DNA of 64,000 bases from Euwallacea fornicatus (taxonomy: Eukaryota; Arthropoda; Insecta; Coleoptera; Curculionidae). A program made the position numbers and the translations under genes. Every line of letters begins with the position of its first letter. Position 1 is the stretch's first letter. The notes beneath the pieces were generated by a model, which saw only the letters and a list, made by a program, of their open reading frames with translations, was not told the DNA's origin and searched no databases. The stretch covers positions 186,001-250,000 of the forward strand of contig NW_027096049.1 in NCBI RefSeq assembly GCF_040115645.1, in the 5' to 3' direction. Shown here piece after piece: positions 39,050 through 52,769 of this stretch.

Positions 39050-40102
39050 TTTAACATGACGTAACACATCATGATTGTATCATCTTAAGTTTCCATGAAA
39101 AATAATACTTTATGAGCTCAAACCTACAATTTTTGTGACTTTTCACATTTTGAAGCTCGATAACTTCGGTCAATGAGGACCAAATTTCTTAAACAAAGAC
39201 TCAAATGAACCATCTCGACGAGATCTTTAACATGACGTAACACATCATGATTGTATCATCTTAAGTTTCCATGAAAAATAATACTTTATGAGCTCAAACA
39301 TACAGTTTTTGTGATTTTTCACACTTTGAAGCTCGATAACTTCGGCAAATAAATTCCAAATTTCTTAAACAAAGACTCAAATGAACCATCTCGACGAAAT
39401 CTTTAACATGACGTAACACATCATGATTGTATCATCTTGAGTTTCCAAGAAAAATAGTACTTTATGAGCTCAAACATACAGTTTTTGTGATTTTTCACAC
39501 TTTGAAGCTCGATAACTTCGGCAAATAAATTCCAAATTTCTTAAACAAAGACTCAAATGAACCATCTCGACGAGATCTTTAACATTACGTAACACATCAT
39601 GATTGAATCATCTTGAGATTCCAAGAAAAATAGTACTTTATGAGCTCAAACATTCAGTTTTTGTGAATATTCATAATTTGAAGCTCGATAACTTCGGCAA
39701 TTAAATCCAAATTTCTTAAACAAAGACTCAAATGAACCATCTCTACGAGATCTTTAGCATGACGTAACACATCATGACTGTATCATCTTGAGTTTCCACG
39801 AAAAATAGTACTTTATGAGCTCCACCATACAGTTTTTGTGATTTTTCACACTTTGAAGCTCGATAACTTCGGCAATTAAATCCAAATTTCTTAAACAAAG
39901 ACTCAAATGAACCATCTCGACGAGATCTTTAACATGACGTAACACATCATGATTGTATCATCTTGAGTTTCCAAGAAAAATAGTACTTTATGAGCTCAAA
40001 CATACAGTTTTTGTGATTTTTCACACTTTGAAGCTCGATAACTTCGGCAATTAAATCCAAATTTCTTAAACAAAGACTCAAATGAACCATCTCGACGAAA
40101 TC
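39050..40102. repeat. Six units with a decayed palindrome
   Basis: CTTAAG/AATAATAC units, GCAAATAAATT units, then a GATTGAATC/GAGATTCC unit at about 39577 whose 16-bp palindrome has one substitution (39661-39676, ending TCATAA in place of TCACAA). A unit with a private GCTCCACCATAC follows. Confidence 0.78.
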
Positions 40103-41683
40103 TTTAACATGACGTAACACATCATGATTGTATCATCTTGAGTTTCCACGAAAAATAGTACTTTATGAGCTCAAACATACAGTTTTTGTGATTTTTCACA
40201 CTTTGAAGCTCGATAACTTCGGCAATTAAATCCAAATTTCTTAAACAAAGACTCAAATGAACCATCTCGACGAAATCTTTAACATGACGTAACACATCAT
40301 GATTGTATCATCTTGAGTTTCCACGAAAAATAGTACTTTATGAGCTCCAACATACAGTTTTTGTGATTTTTCACACTTTGAAGCTCGATAACTTCGGCAA
40401 TTAAATTCCAAATTTCTTAAACTAAGACTCAAATGAACCATCTCGACGAGATCTTTAACATGACGTAACACATCATGATTGTATCATCTTGAGTTTCCAC
40501 GAAAAATAGTACTTTATGAGCTCAAACATATAATATTTGTAACTTTTCACATTTTGAAGCTCGATAACTTCGTTCAATGAGGACCACATTTCTTAAACAA
40601 AGACTCAAATGAACCATCTCGACGAGATCTTTAACATGACGTAACACATCATGATTGTATCATCTTGAGTTTCCAAGAAAAATAGTACTTTATGAGCTCA
40701 AACATTCAGTTTTTGTGATTTTTCACACTTTGAAGCTCGATAACTTCGGCAATTAAATTCCAAATTTCTTAAACAAAGACTCAAATGAACCATCTCGACG
40801 AGATCTTTAACATGACGTAACACATCATGATTGTATCATCTTGAGTTTCCACGAAAAATAGTACTTTATGAGCTCAAACATACAGTTTTTATGATTTTTC
40901 ACACTTTGAAGCTCGATAACTTCGGCAATTAAATCCAAATTTCTTAAACAAAGACTCAAATGAACCATCTCGACGAAATCTTTAACATGACGTAACACAT
41001 CATGATTGTATCATCTTGAGTTTCCACGAAAAATAGTACTTTATGAGCTCAAACATACAGTTTTTGTGATTTTTCACACTTTGAAGCTCGATAACTTCGG
41101 CAATTAAATCCAAATTTCTTAAACAAAGACTCAAATGAACCATCTCGACGAAATCTTTAACATGACGTAACACATCATGATTGTATCATCTTGAGTTTCC
41201 ACGAAAAATAGTACTTTATGAGCTCCAACATACAGTTTTTGTGATTTTTCACACTTTGAAGCTCGATAACTTCGGCAATTAAATTCCAAATTTCTTAAAC
41301 TAAGACTCAAATGAACCATCTCGACGAGATCTTTAACATGACGTAACACATCATGATTGTATCATCTTGAGTTTCCACGAAAAATAGTACTTTATGAGCT
41401 CAAACATATAATATTTGTAACTTTTCACATTTTGAAGCTCGATAACTTCGTTCAATGAGGACCACATTTCTTAAACAAAGACTCAAATGAACCATCTCGA
41501 CGAGATCTTTAACATGACGTAACACATCATGATTGTATCATCTTGAGTTTCCAAGAAAAATAGTACTTTATGAGCTCAAACATTCAGTTTTTGTGATTTT
41601 TCACACTTTGAAGCTCGATAACTTCGGCAATTAAATTCCAAATTTCTTAAACAAAGACTCAAATGAACCATCTCTACGAGATC
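40103..41683. repeat. 5-unit tandem duplication (878-bp step)
   Basis: Copy 1 at 40103-40980: GACGAAATC-linked GCTCCAAC unit with AAACTAAGAC; class C; CATTCAG; CATACAG (private TTTTATGATTTTT); flanked by 175-bp CATACAG units. The first four units recur at 40981-41683. The AAACTAAGAC change otherwise appears only near 47985 and 55202. Confidence 0.87.
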
Positions 41684-43091
41684 TTTAACATGACGTAACA
41701 CATCATGACTGTATCATCTTGAGTTTCCACGAAAAATAGTACTTTATGAGCTCAAACATTCAGTATTTGTGATTTTTCACACTTTGAAGCTCGATAACTT
41801 CGGCAATTAAATTCCAAATTTCTTAAACAAAGACTCGAATGAACCATCTCGACGAGATCTTTGACATGACGTAACACATCATGATTGTATCAACTTGAGT
41901 TTCCAAGAAAAATAGTACTTTATGAGCTCAAACATACAGTTTTTGTGACTTTTCACATTTTGAAGCTCGATAACTTCGGTCAATGAGGACCAAATTTCTT
42001 AAACAAAGACTCAAATGAACCATCTCGACGAGATCTTTAACATGACGTAACACATCATGATTGTATCATCTTAAGTTTCCATGAAAAATAGTACTTTATG
42101 AGCTCAAACCTACAATTTTTGTGACTTTTCACATTTTGAAGCTCGATAACTTCGGTCAATGAGGACCAAATTTCTTAAACAAAGACTCAAATGAACCATC
42201 TCGACGAGATCTTTAACATGACGTAACACATCATGATTGTATCATCTTGAGTTTCCAAGAAAAATAGTACTTTATGAGCTCAAACATCCAGTTTTTGTGA
42301 TTTTTCACACTTTGAAGCTCGATAACTTCGGCAATTAAATTCCAAATTTCTTAAACAAAGACTCAAATGAACCATCTCGACGAGATCTTTAACATGACGT
42401 AACACATCATGATTGTATCATCTTGAGTTTCCACGAAAAATAGTACTTTATGAGCTCAAACATATAATATTTGTAACTTTTCACATTTTGAAGCTCGATA
42501 ACTTCGTTCAATGAGGACCACATTTCTTAAACAAAGACTCAAATGAACCATCTCGACGAGATCTTTAACATGACGTAACACATCATGATTGTATCATCTT
42601 GAGTTTCCAAGAAAAATAGTACTTTATGAGCTCAAACATACAGTTTTTGTAACTTTTCACATTTTGAAGCTCGATAACTTCGGTCAATGAGGACCAAATT
42701 TCTTAAACAAAGACTCAAATGAACCATCTCGACGAGATCTTTAACATGACGTAACACATCATGATTGTATCATCTTGAGTTTCCACGAAAAATAGTACTT
42801 TATGAGCTCAAACATATAATATTTGTAACTTTTCACATTTTGAAGCTCGATAACTTCGTTCAATGAGGACCACATTTCTTAAACAAAGACTCAAATGAAC
42901 CATCTCGACGAGATCTTTGACATGACGTAACACATCATGATTGTATCATCTTGAGTTTCCAAGAAAAATAGTACTTTATGAGCTCAAACATACAGTTTTT
43001 GTAACTTTTCACATTTTGAAGCTCGATAACTTCGGTCAATGAGGACCAAATTTCTTAAACAAAGACTCAAATGAACCATCTCGACGAGATC
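41684..43091. repeat. Eight units ending in a class C/B dimer pair
   Basis: CATTCAGTATTTG and AAGACTCGAATG are private changes in the first two units, followed by a CCTACAAT unit and a CATCCAG unit. From about 42.38 kb the pair class C plus CATACAG/GTAAC/GGTCAATGAGG appears twice in succession (352-bp step). The second pair has TTTGACATG. Confidence 0.8.
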
Positions 43092-44146
43092 TTTAACATG
43101 ACGTAACACATCATGATTGTATCATCTTAAGTTTCCATGAAAAATAATACTTTATGAGCTCAAACCTACAATTTTTGTGACTTTTCACATTTTGAAGCTC
43201 GATAACTTCGGTCAGTGAGGACCAAATTTCTTAAACAAAGACTCAAATGAACCATTTCGACGAGATCTTTAACATGACGTAACACATCATGATTGTATCA
43301 TCTTGAGTTTCCAAGAAAAATAGTAGTTTATGAGCTCAAACATACAGTTTTTGTGATTTTTCACACTTTGAAGCTCGATAACTTCGGCAAATAAATTCCA
43401 AATTTCTTAAACAAAGACTCAAATGAACCATCTCGACGAAATCTTTAACATGACGTAACACATCATGATTGTATCATCTTGAGTTTCCAAGAAAAATAGT
43501 ACTTTATGAGCTCAAACATACAGTTTTTGTGATTTTTCACACTTTGAAGCTCGATAACTTCGGCACTTAAATTCCAAATTTCTTAAACAAAGACTCAAAT
43601 GAACCATCTCGACGAGATCTTTAACATGACGTAACACATCATGATTGTATCATCTTGAGTTTCCATGAAAAATAGTACTTTATTAGCTCAAACATACAGT
43701 TTTTGTGATTATTCACACTTTGAAGCTCGATAACTTCGGCAAATAAATTCCAAATTTCTTAAACAAAGACTCAAATGAACCATCTCGACGAGATCTTTAA
43801 CATTACGTAACACATCATGATTGAATCATCTTGAGATTCCAAGAAAAATAGTACTTTATGAGCTCAAACATTCAGTTTTTGTGAATATTCACAATTTGAA
43901 GCTCGATAACTTCGGCAATTAAATCCAAATTTCTTAAACAAAGACTCAAATGAACCATCTCTACGAGATCTTTAGCATGACGTAACACATCATGACTGTA
44001 TCATCTTGAGTTTCCACGAAAAATAGTACTTTATGAGCTCAAACATACAGTTTTTGTGATTATTCACACTTTGAAGCTCGATAACTTCGGCACTTAAATT
44101 CCAAATTTCTTAAACAAAGACTCAAATGAACCATCTCGACGAGATC
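43092..44146. repeat. 6-unit block, copied at 59282-60336
   Basis: Order: CCTACAAT with AATAATAC; TAGTAGTTT; GACGAAATC to CACTTAAATT; TTTATTAGCTC; GAGATTCC with the palindrome at 43879-43894; TAGCATGACG with GATTATTCACAC. All six recur exactly 16,190 bp away (92 units, two short). Private differences: GGTCAGTGAGG here; TTTCCACGAG, ATGTACC and CTTCAAC in the other copy. Confidence 0.88.
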
Positions 44147-44497
44147 TTTAACATGACGTAACACATCATGATTGTATCATCTTGAGTTTCCACGAAAAAT
44201 AGTACTTTATGAGCTCAAACATACAGTTTTTGTGATTTTTCACACTTTGAAGCTCGATAACTTCGGCAATTAAATCCAAATTTCTTAAACAAAGACTCAA
44301 ATGAACCATCTCGACGAGATCTTTAACATGACGTAACACATCATGATTGTATCATCTTGAGTTTCCAAGAAAAATAGTACTTTATGAGCTCAAACATTCA
44401 GTTTTTGTGATTTTTCACACTTTGAAGCTCGATAACTTCGGCAATTAAATTCCAAATTTCTTAAACAAAGACTCAAATGAACCATCTCGACGAGATC
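44147..44497. repeat. Two class A linker units
   Basis: A 175-bp CCACG/CATACAG unit followed by a CCAAG/CATTCAG unit. Both are common types with no private changes. Confidence 0.8.
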
Positions 44498-47137
44498 TTT
44501 AACATGACGTAACACATCATGATTGTATCATCTTGAGTTTCCAAGAAAAATAGTACTTTATGAGCTCAAACATTCAGTTTTTGTGATTTTTCACACTTTG
44601 AAGCTCGATAACTTCGGCAATTAAATTCCAAATTTCTTAAACAAAGACTCAAATGAACCATCTCTACGAGATCTTTAACATGACGTAACACATCATGACT
44701 GTATCATCTTGAGTTTCCACGAAAAATAGTACTTTATGAGCTCAAACATATAATATTTGTGATTTTTCACACTTTGAAGCTCGATAACTTCGGCAATTAA
44801 ATTCCAAATTTCTTAAACAAAGACTCAAATGAACCATCTCGACGAGATCTTTAACATGACGTAACACATCATGATTGTATCATCTTAAGTTTCCATGAAA
44901 AATAGTACTTTATGAGCTCAAACCTACAATTTTTGTGACTTTTCACATTTTGAAGCTCGATAACTTCGGTCAATGAGGACCAAATGTCTTAAACAAAGAC
45001 TCAAATGAACCATCTCGACGAGATCTTTAACATGACGTAACACATCATGATTGTATCATCTTGAGTTTCCAAGAAAAATAGTACTTTATGAGCTCAAACA
45101 TCCAGTTTTTGTGATTTTTCACACTTTGAAGCTCGATAACTTCGGCAATTAAATTCCAAATTTCTTAAACAAAGACTCAAATGAACCATCTCGACGAGAT
45201 CTTTAACATGACGTAACACATCATGATTGTATCATCTTGAGTTTCCACGAAAAATAGTACTTTATGAGCTCAAACATATAATATTTGTAACTTTTCACAT
45301 TTTGAAGCTCGATAACTTCGTTCAATGAGGACCACATTTCTTAAACAAAGACTCAAATGAACCATCTCGACGAGATCTTTAACATGACGTAACACATCAT
45401 GATTGTATCATCTTGAGTTTCCAAGAAAAATAGTACTTTATGAGCTCAAACATTCAGTTTTTGTGATTTTTCACACTTTGAAGCTCGATAACTTCGGCAA
45501 TTAAATTCCAAATTTCTTAAACAAAGACTCAAATGAACCATCTCTACGAGATCTTTAACATGACGTAACACATCATGACTGTATCATCTTGAGTTTCCAC
45601 GAAAAATAGTACTTTATGAGCTCAAACATTCAGTTTTTGTGATTTTTCACACTTTGAAGCTCGATAACTTCGGCAATTAAATTCCAAATTTCTTAAACAA
45701 AGACTCAAATGAACCATCTCGACGAGATCTTTGACATGACGTAACACATCATGATTGTATCAACTTGAGTTTCCAAGAAAAATAGTACTTTATGAGCTCA
45801 AACATACAGTTTTTGTGACTTTTCACATTTTGAAGCTCGATAACTTCGGTCAATGAGGACCAAATTTCTTAAACAAAGACTCAAATGAACCATCTCGACG
45901 AGATCTTTAACATGACGTAACACATCATGATTGTATCATCTTGAGTTTCCAAGAAAAATAGTACTTTATGAGCTCAAACATCCAGTTTTTGTGATTTTTC
46001 ACACTTTGAAGCTCGATAACTTCGGCAATTAAATTCCAAATTTCTTAAACAAAGACTCAAATGAACCATCTCGACGAGATCTTTAACATGACGTAACACA
46101 TCATGATTGTATCATCTTGAGTTTCCACGAAAAATAGTACTTTATGAGCTCAAACATATAATATTTGTAACTTTTCACATTTTGAAGCTCGATAACTTCG
46201 TTCAATGAGGACCACATTTCTTAAACAAAGACTCAAATGAACCATCTCGACGAGATCTTTAACATGACGTAACACATCATGATTGTATCAACTTGAGTTT
46301 CCAAGAAAAATAGTACTTTATGAGCTCAAACATATAATATTTGTGATTTTTCACACTTTGAAGCTCGATAACTTCGGCAATTAAATTCCAAATTTCTTAA
46401 ACAAAGACTCAAATGAACCATCTCGACGAGATCTTTAACATGACGTAACACATCATGATTGTATCATCTTGAGTTTCCAAGAAAAATAGTACTTTATGAG
46501 CTCAAACATTCAGTTTTTGTGATTTTTCACACTTTGAAGCTCGATAACTTCGGCAATTAAATTCCAAATTTCTTAAACAAAGACTCAAATGAACCATCTC
46601 TACGAGATCTTTAACATGACGTAACACATCATGACTGTATCATCTTGAGTTTCCACGAAAAATAGTACTTTATGAGCTCAAACATATAATATTTGTGATT
46701 TTTCACACTTTGAAGCTCGATAACTTCGGCAATTAAATTCCAAATTTCTTAAACAAAGACTCAAATGAACCATCTCGACGAGATCTTTAACATGACGTAA
46801 CACATCATGATTGTATCATCTTAAGTTTCCATGAAAAATAGTACTTTATGAGCTCAAACCTACAATTTTTGTGACTTTTCACATTTTGAAGCTCGATAAC
46901 TTCGGTCAATGAGGACCAAATGTCTTAAACAAAGACTCAAATGAACCATCTCGACGAGATCTTTAACATGACGTAACACATCATGATTGTATCATCTTGA
47001 GTTTCCAAGAAAAATAGTACTTTATGAGCTCAAACATCCAGTTTTTGTGATTTTTCACACTTTGAAGCTCGATAACTTCGGCAATTAAATTCCAAATTTC
47101 TTAAACAAAGACTCAAATGAACCATCTCGACGAGATC
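44498..47137. repeat. 11-unit step duplication with an AAATGTCTT marker
   Basis: Four units at 44498-45201 (CATTCAG; CATGACTG/ATATAAT; CTTAAG/CCTACAAT ending in AAATGTCTT; CATCCAG) recur at 46434-47137, offset 1,936 bp. AAATGTCTT is seen only in these two units. In between, a 5-unit step repeats CATCCAG and class C units (about 45.0 and 45.9 kb). Confidence 0.86.
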
Positions 47138-47841
47138 TTTAACATGACGTAACACATCATGATTGTATCATCTTGAGTTTCCAAGAAAAATAGTACTTTA
47201 TGAGCTCAAACATTCAGTTTTTGTGATTTTTCACACTTTGAAGCTCGATAACTTCGGCAATTAAATTCCAAATTTCTTAAACAAAGACTCAAATGAACCA
47301 TCTCTACGAGATCTTTAACATGACGTAACACATCATGACTGTATCATCTTGAGTTTCCACGAAAAATAGTACTTTATGAGCTCAAACATTCAGTTTTTGT
47401 GATTTTTCACACTTTGAAGCTCGATAACTTCGGCAATTAAATTCCAAATTTCTTAAACAAAGACTCAAATGAACCATCTCGACGAGATCTTTGACATGAC
47501 GTAACACATCATGATTGTATCAACTTGAGTTTCCAAGAAAAATAGTACTTTATGAGCTCAAACATACAGTTTTTGTGACTTTTCACATTTTGAAGCTCGA
47601 TAACTTCGGTCAATGAGGACCAAATTTCTTAAACAAAGACTCAAATGAACCATCTCGACGAGATCTTTAACATCACGTAACACATCATGATTGTATCATC
47701 TTGAGTTTCCAAGAAAAATAGTACTTTATGAGCTCAAACATCCAGTTTTTGTGATTTTTCACACTTTGAAGCTCGATAACTTCGGCAATTAAATTCCAAA
47801 TTTCTTAAACAAAGACTCAAATGAACCATCTCTACGAGATC
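47138..47841. repeat. Four-unit run of the common right-half order
   Basis: CATTCAG; CATGACTG/CATTCAG; TTTGACATG/CAACTTG B class; CATCACG/CATCCAG. This four-unit order is one of the commonest in the right half, where class C often precedes it. Confidence 0.82.
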
Positions 47842-49249
47842 TTTCACATGACGTAACACATCATGATTGTATCATCTTGAGTTTCCACGAAAAATAGTAC
47901 TTTATGAGCTCCAACATACAGTTTTTGTGATTTTTCACACTTTGAAGCTCGATAACTTCGGCAATTAAATTCCAAATTTCTTAAACTAAGACTCAAATGA
48001 ACCATCTCGACGAGATCTTTAACATGACGTAACACATCATGATTGTATCATCTTGAGTTTCCACGAAAAATAGTACTTTATGAGCTCAAACATATAATAT
48101 TTGTAACTTTTCACATTTTGAAGCTCGATAACTTCGGTCAATGAGGACCAAATTTCTTAAACAAAGACTCAAATGAACCATCTCGACGAGATCTTTAACA
48201 TGACGTAACACATCATGATTGTATCATCTTGAGTTTCCAAGAAAAATAGTACTTTATGAGCTCAAACATCCAGTTTTTGTGATTTTTCACACTTTGAAGC
48301 TCGATAACTTCGGCAATTAAATTCCAAATTTCTTAAACAAAGACTCAAATGAACCATCTCGACGAGATCTTTAACATGACGTAACACATCATGATTGTAT
48401 CATCTTGAGTTTCCACGAAAAATAGTACTTTATGAGCTCAAACATATAATATTTGTAACTTTTCACATTTTGAAGCTCGATAACTTCGTTCAATGAGGAC
48501 CACATTTCTTAAACAAAGACTCAAATGAACCATCTCGACGAGATCTTTAACATGACGTAACACATCATGATTGTATCATCTTGAGTTTCCAAGAAAAATA
48601 GTACTTTATGAGCTCAAACATTCAGTTTTTGTGATTTTTCACACTTTGAAGCTCGATAACTTCGGCAATTAAATTCCAAATTTCTTAAACAAAGACTCAA
48701 ATGAACCATCTCTACGAGATCTTTAACATGACGTAACACATCATGACTGTATCATCTTGAGTTTCCACGAAAAATAGTACTTTATGAGCTCAAACATTCA
48801 GTTTTTGTGATTTTTCACACTTTGAAGCTCGATAACTTCGGCAATTAAATTCCAAATTTCTTAAACAAAGACTCAAATGAACCATCTCGACGAGATCTTT
48901 GACATGACGTAACACATCATGATTGTATCAACTTGAGTTTCCAAGAAAAATAGTACTTTATGAGCTCAAACATACAGTTTTTGTGACTTTTCACATTTTG
49001 AAGCTCGATAACTTCTGTCAATGAGGACCAAATTTCTTAAACAAAGACTCAAATGAACCATCTCGACGAGATCTTTAACATCACGTAACACATCATGATT
49101 GTATCATCTTGAGTTTCCAAGAAAAATAGTACTTTATGAGCTCAAACATCCAGTTTTTGTGATTTTTCACACTTTGAAGCTCGATAACTTCGGCAATTAA
49201 ATTCCAAATTTCTTAAACAAAGACTCAAATGAACCATCTCTACGAGATC
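47842..49249. repeat. 8-unit block, copied at 55058-56465
   Basis: Starts with a TTTCACATG/GCTCCAAC unit carrying AAACTAAGAC. Then come an ATATAAT/GGTCAATGAGG recombinant, CATCCAG, class C, CATTCAG, CATGACTG, a B unit with ACTTCTGTC, and CATCACG. The same eight recur at an offset of exactly 7,216 bp (41 units), including the rare AAACTAAG and ACTTCTGTC changes. Confidence 0.88.
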
Positions 49250-50305
49250 TTTCACATGACGTAACACATCATGATTGTATCATCTTGAGTTTCCACGAAA
49301 AATAGTACTTTATGAGCTCAAACATATAATATTTGTAACTTTTCACATTTTGAAGCTCGATAACTTCGTTCAATGAGGACCACATTTCTTAAACAAAGAC
49401 TCAAATGAACCATCTCGACGAGATCTTTAACATGACGTAACACATCATGATTGTATCATCTTGAGTTTCCAAGAAAAATAGTACTTTATGAGCTCAAACA
49501 TTCAGTTTTTGTGATTTTTCACACTTTGAAGCTCGATAACTTCGGCAATTAAATTCCAAATTTCTTAAACAAAGACTCAAATGAACCATCTCTACGAGAT
49601 CTTTAACATGACGTAACACATCATGACTGTATCATCTTGAGTTTCCACGAAAAATAGTACTTTATGAGCTCAAACATATAATATTTGTGATTTTTCACAC
49701 TTTGAAGCTCGATAACTTCGGCAATTAAATTCCAAATTTCTTAAACAAAGACTCAAATGAACCATCTCTACGAGATCTTTAACATGACGTAACACATCAT
49801 GACTGTATCATCTTGAGTTTCCAAGAAAAATAGTACTTTATGAGCTCAAACATACAGTTTTTGTGACTTTTCACATTTTGAAGCTCGATAACTTCGGTCA
49901 ATGAGGACCAAATTTCTTAAACAAAGACTCAAATGAACCATCTCGACGAGATCTTTAACATGACGTAACACATCATGATTGTATCATCTTAAGTTTCCAT
50001 GAAAAATAGTACTTTATGAGCTCAAACCTACAATTTTTGTGACTTTTCACATTTTGAAGCTCGATAACTTCGGTCAATGAGGACCAAATTTCTTAAACAA
50101 AGACTCAAATGAACCATCTCTACGAGATCTTTAACATGACGTAACACATCATGACTGTATCATCTTGAGTTTCCACGAAAAATAGTACTTTATGAGCTCA
50201 AACATATAATATTTGTGATTTTTCACACTTTGAAGCTCGATAACTTCGGCAATTAAATTCCAAATTTCTTAAACAAAGACTCAAATGAACCATCTCTACG
50301 AGATC
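49250..50305. repeat. Six-unit run: class C, CATTCAG, ATATAAT, B, CCTACAAT, ATATAAT
   Basis: The class C unit here begins TTTCACATG, as if the front of a GCTCCAAC unit had been joined to a class C body. The order of the next units matches the start of the 14-unit HOR that follows. Confidence 0.8.
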
Positions 50306-52769
50306 TTTCACATGACGTAACACATCATGATTGTATCATCTTGAGTTTCCACGAAAAATAGTACTTTATGAGCTCCAACATACAGTTTTTGTGATTTTTC
50401 ACACTTTGAAGCTCGATAACTTCGGCACTTAAATTCCAAATTTCTTAAACAAAGACTCAAATGAACCATCTCGACGAGATCTTTAACATGACGTAACACA
50501 TCATGATTGTATCATCTTGAGTTTCCACGAAAAATAGTACTTTATGAGCTCAAACATATAATATTTGTAACTTTTCACATTTTGAAGCTCGATAACTTCG
50601 TTCAATGAGGACCACATTTCTTAAACAAAGACTCAAATGAACCATCTCGACGAGATCTTTAACATGACGTAACACATCATGATTGTATCATCTTGAGTTT
50701 CCAAGAAAAATAGTACTTTATGAGCTCAAACATTCAGTTTTTGTGATTTTTCACACTTTGAAGCTCGATAACTTCGGCAATTAAATTCCAAATTTCTTAA
50801 ACAAAGACTCAAATGAACCATCTCGACGAGATCTTTAACATGACGTAACACATCATGACTGTATCATCTTGAGTTTCCACGAAAAATAGTACTTTATGAG
50901 CTCAAACATATAATATTTGTGATTTTTCACACTTTGAAGCTCGATAACTTCGGCAATTAAATTCCAAATTTCTTAAACAAAGACTCAAATGAACCATCTC
51001 TACGAGATCTTTAACATGACGTAACACATCATGACTGTATCATCTTGAGTTTCCAAGAAAAATAGTACTTTATGAGCTCAAACATACAGTTTTTGTGACT
51101 TTTCACATTTTGAAGCTCGATAACTTCGGTCAATGAGGACCAAATTTCTTAAACAAAGACTCAAATGAACCATCTCGACGAGATCTTTAACATGACGTAA
51201 CACATCATGATTGTATCATCTTAAGTTTCCATGAAAAATAGTACTTTATGAGCTCAAACCTACAATTTTTGTGACTTTTCACATTTTGAAGCTCGATAAC
51301 TTCGGTCAATGAGGACCAAATTTCTTAAACAAAGACTCAAATGAACCATCTCTACGAGATCTTTAACATGACGTAACACATCATGACTGTATCATCTTGA
51401 GTTTCCAAGAAAAATAGTACTTTATGAGCTCAAACATCCAGTTTTTGTGATTTTTCACACTTTGAAGCTCGATAACTTCGGCAATTAAATTCCAAATTTC
51501 TTAAACAAAGACTCAAATGAACCATCTCGACGAGATCTTTAACATGACGTAACACATCATGATTGTATCATCTTGAGTTTCCACGAAAAATAGTACTTTA
51601 TGAGCTCAAACATATAATATTTGTAACTTTTCACATTTTGAAGCTCGATAACTTCGTTCAATGAGGACCACATTTCTTAAACAAAGACTCAAATGAACCA
51701 TCTCGACGAGATCTTTAACATGACGTAACACATCATGATTGTATCATCTTGAGTTTCCAAGAAAAATAGTACTTTATGAGCTCAAACATTCAGTTTTTGT
51801 GATTTTTCACACTTTGAAGCTCGATAACTTCGGCAATTAAATTCCAAATTTCTTAAACAAAGACTCAAATGAACCATCTCTACGAGATCTTTAACATGAC
51901 GTAACACATCATGACTGTATCATCTTGAGTTTCCACGAAAAATAGTACTTTATGAGCTCAAACATTCAGTTTTTGTGATTTTTCACACTTTGAAGCTCGA
52001 TAACTTCGGCAATTAAATTCCAAATTTCTTAAACAAAGACTCAAATGAACCATCTCGACGAGATCTTTGACATGACGTAACACATCATGATTGTATCAAC
52101 TTGAGTTTCCAAGAAAAATAGTACTTTATGAGCTCAAACATACAGTTTTTGTGATTTTTCACACTTTGAAGCTCGATAACTTCGGCAATTAAATTCCAAA
52201 TTTCTTAAACAAAGACTCAAATGAACCATCTCGACGAGATCTTTAACATGACGTAACACATCATGATTGTATCAACTTGAGTTTCCAAGAAAAATAGTAC
52301 TTTATGAGCTCAAACATACAGTTTTTGTGACTTTTCACATTTTGAAGCTCGATAACTTCGGTCAATGAGGACCAAATTTCTTAAACAAAGACTCAAATGA
52401 ACCATCTCGACGAGATCTTTAACATGACGTAACACATCATGATTGTATCATCTTAAGTTTCCATGAAAAATAGTACTTTATGAGCTCAAACCTACAATTT
52501 TTGTGACTTTTCACATTTTGAAGCTCGATAACTTCGGTCAATGAGGACCAAATTTCTTAAACAAAGACTCAAATGAACCATCTCGACGAGATCTTTAACA
52601 TCACGTAACACATCATGATTGTATCATCTTGAGTTTCCAAGAAAAATAGTACTTTATGAGCTCAAACATCCAGTTTTTGTGATTTTTCACACTTTGAAGC
52701 TCGATAACTTCGGCAATTAAATTCCAAATTTCTTAAACAAAGACTCAAATGAACCATCTCTACGAGATC
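50306..52769. repeat. 14-unit HOR, copy 1 (2,464 bp)
   Basis: Order: TTTCACATG/GCTCCAAC with CACTTAAATT; class C; CATTCAG; CATGACTG/ATATAAT; B; CCTACAAT; CATCCAG; class C; CATTCAG; CATGACTG/CATTCAG; TTTGACATG/CAACTTG; CAACTTG B; CCTACAAT; CATCACG. The first eleven (50306-52241) match 52770-54705 in order at every diagnostic base I compared. Confidence 0.9.
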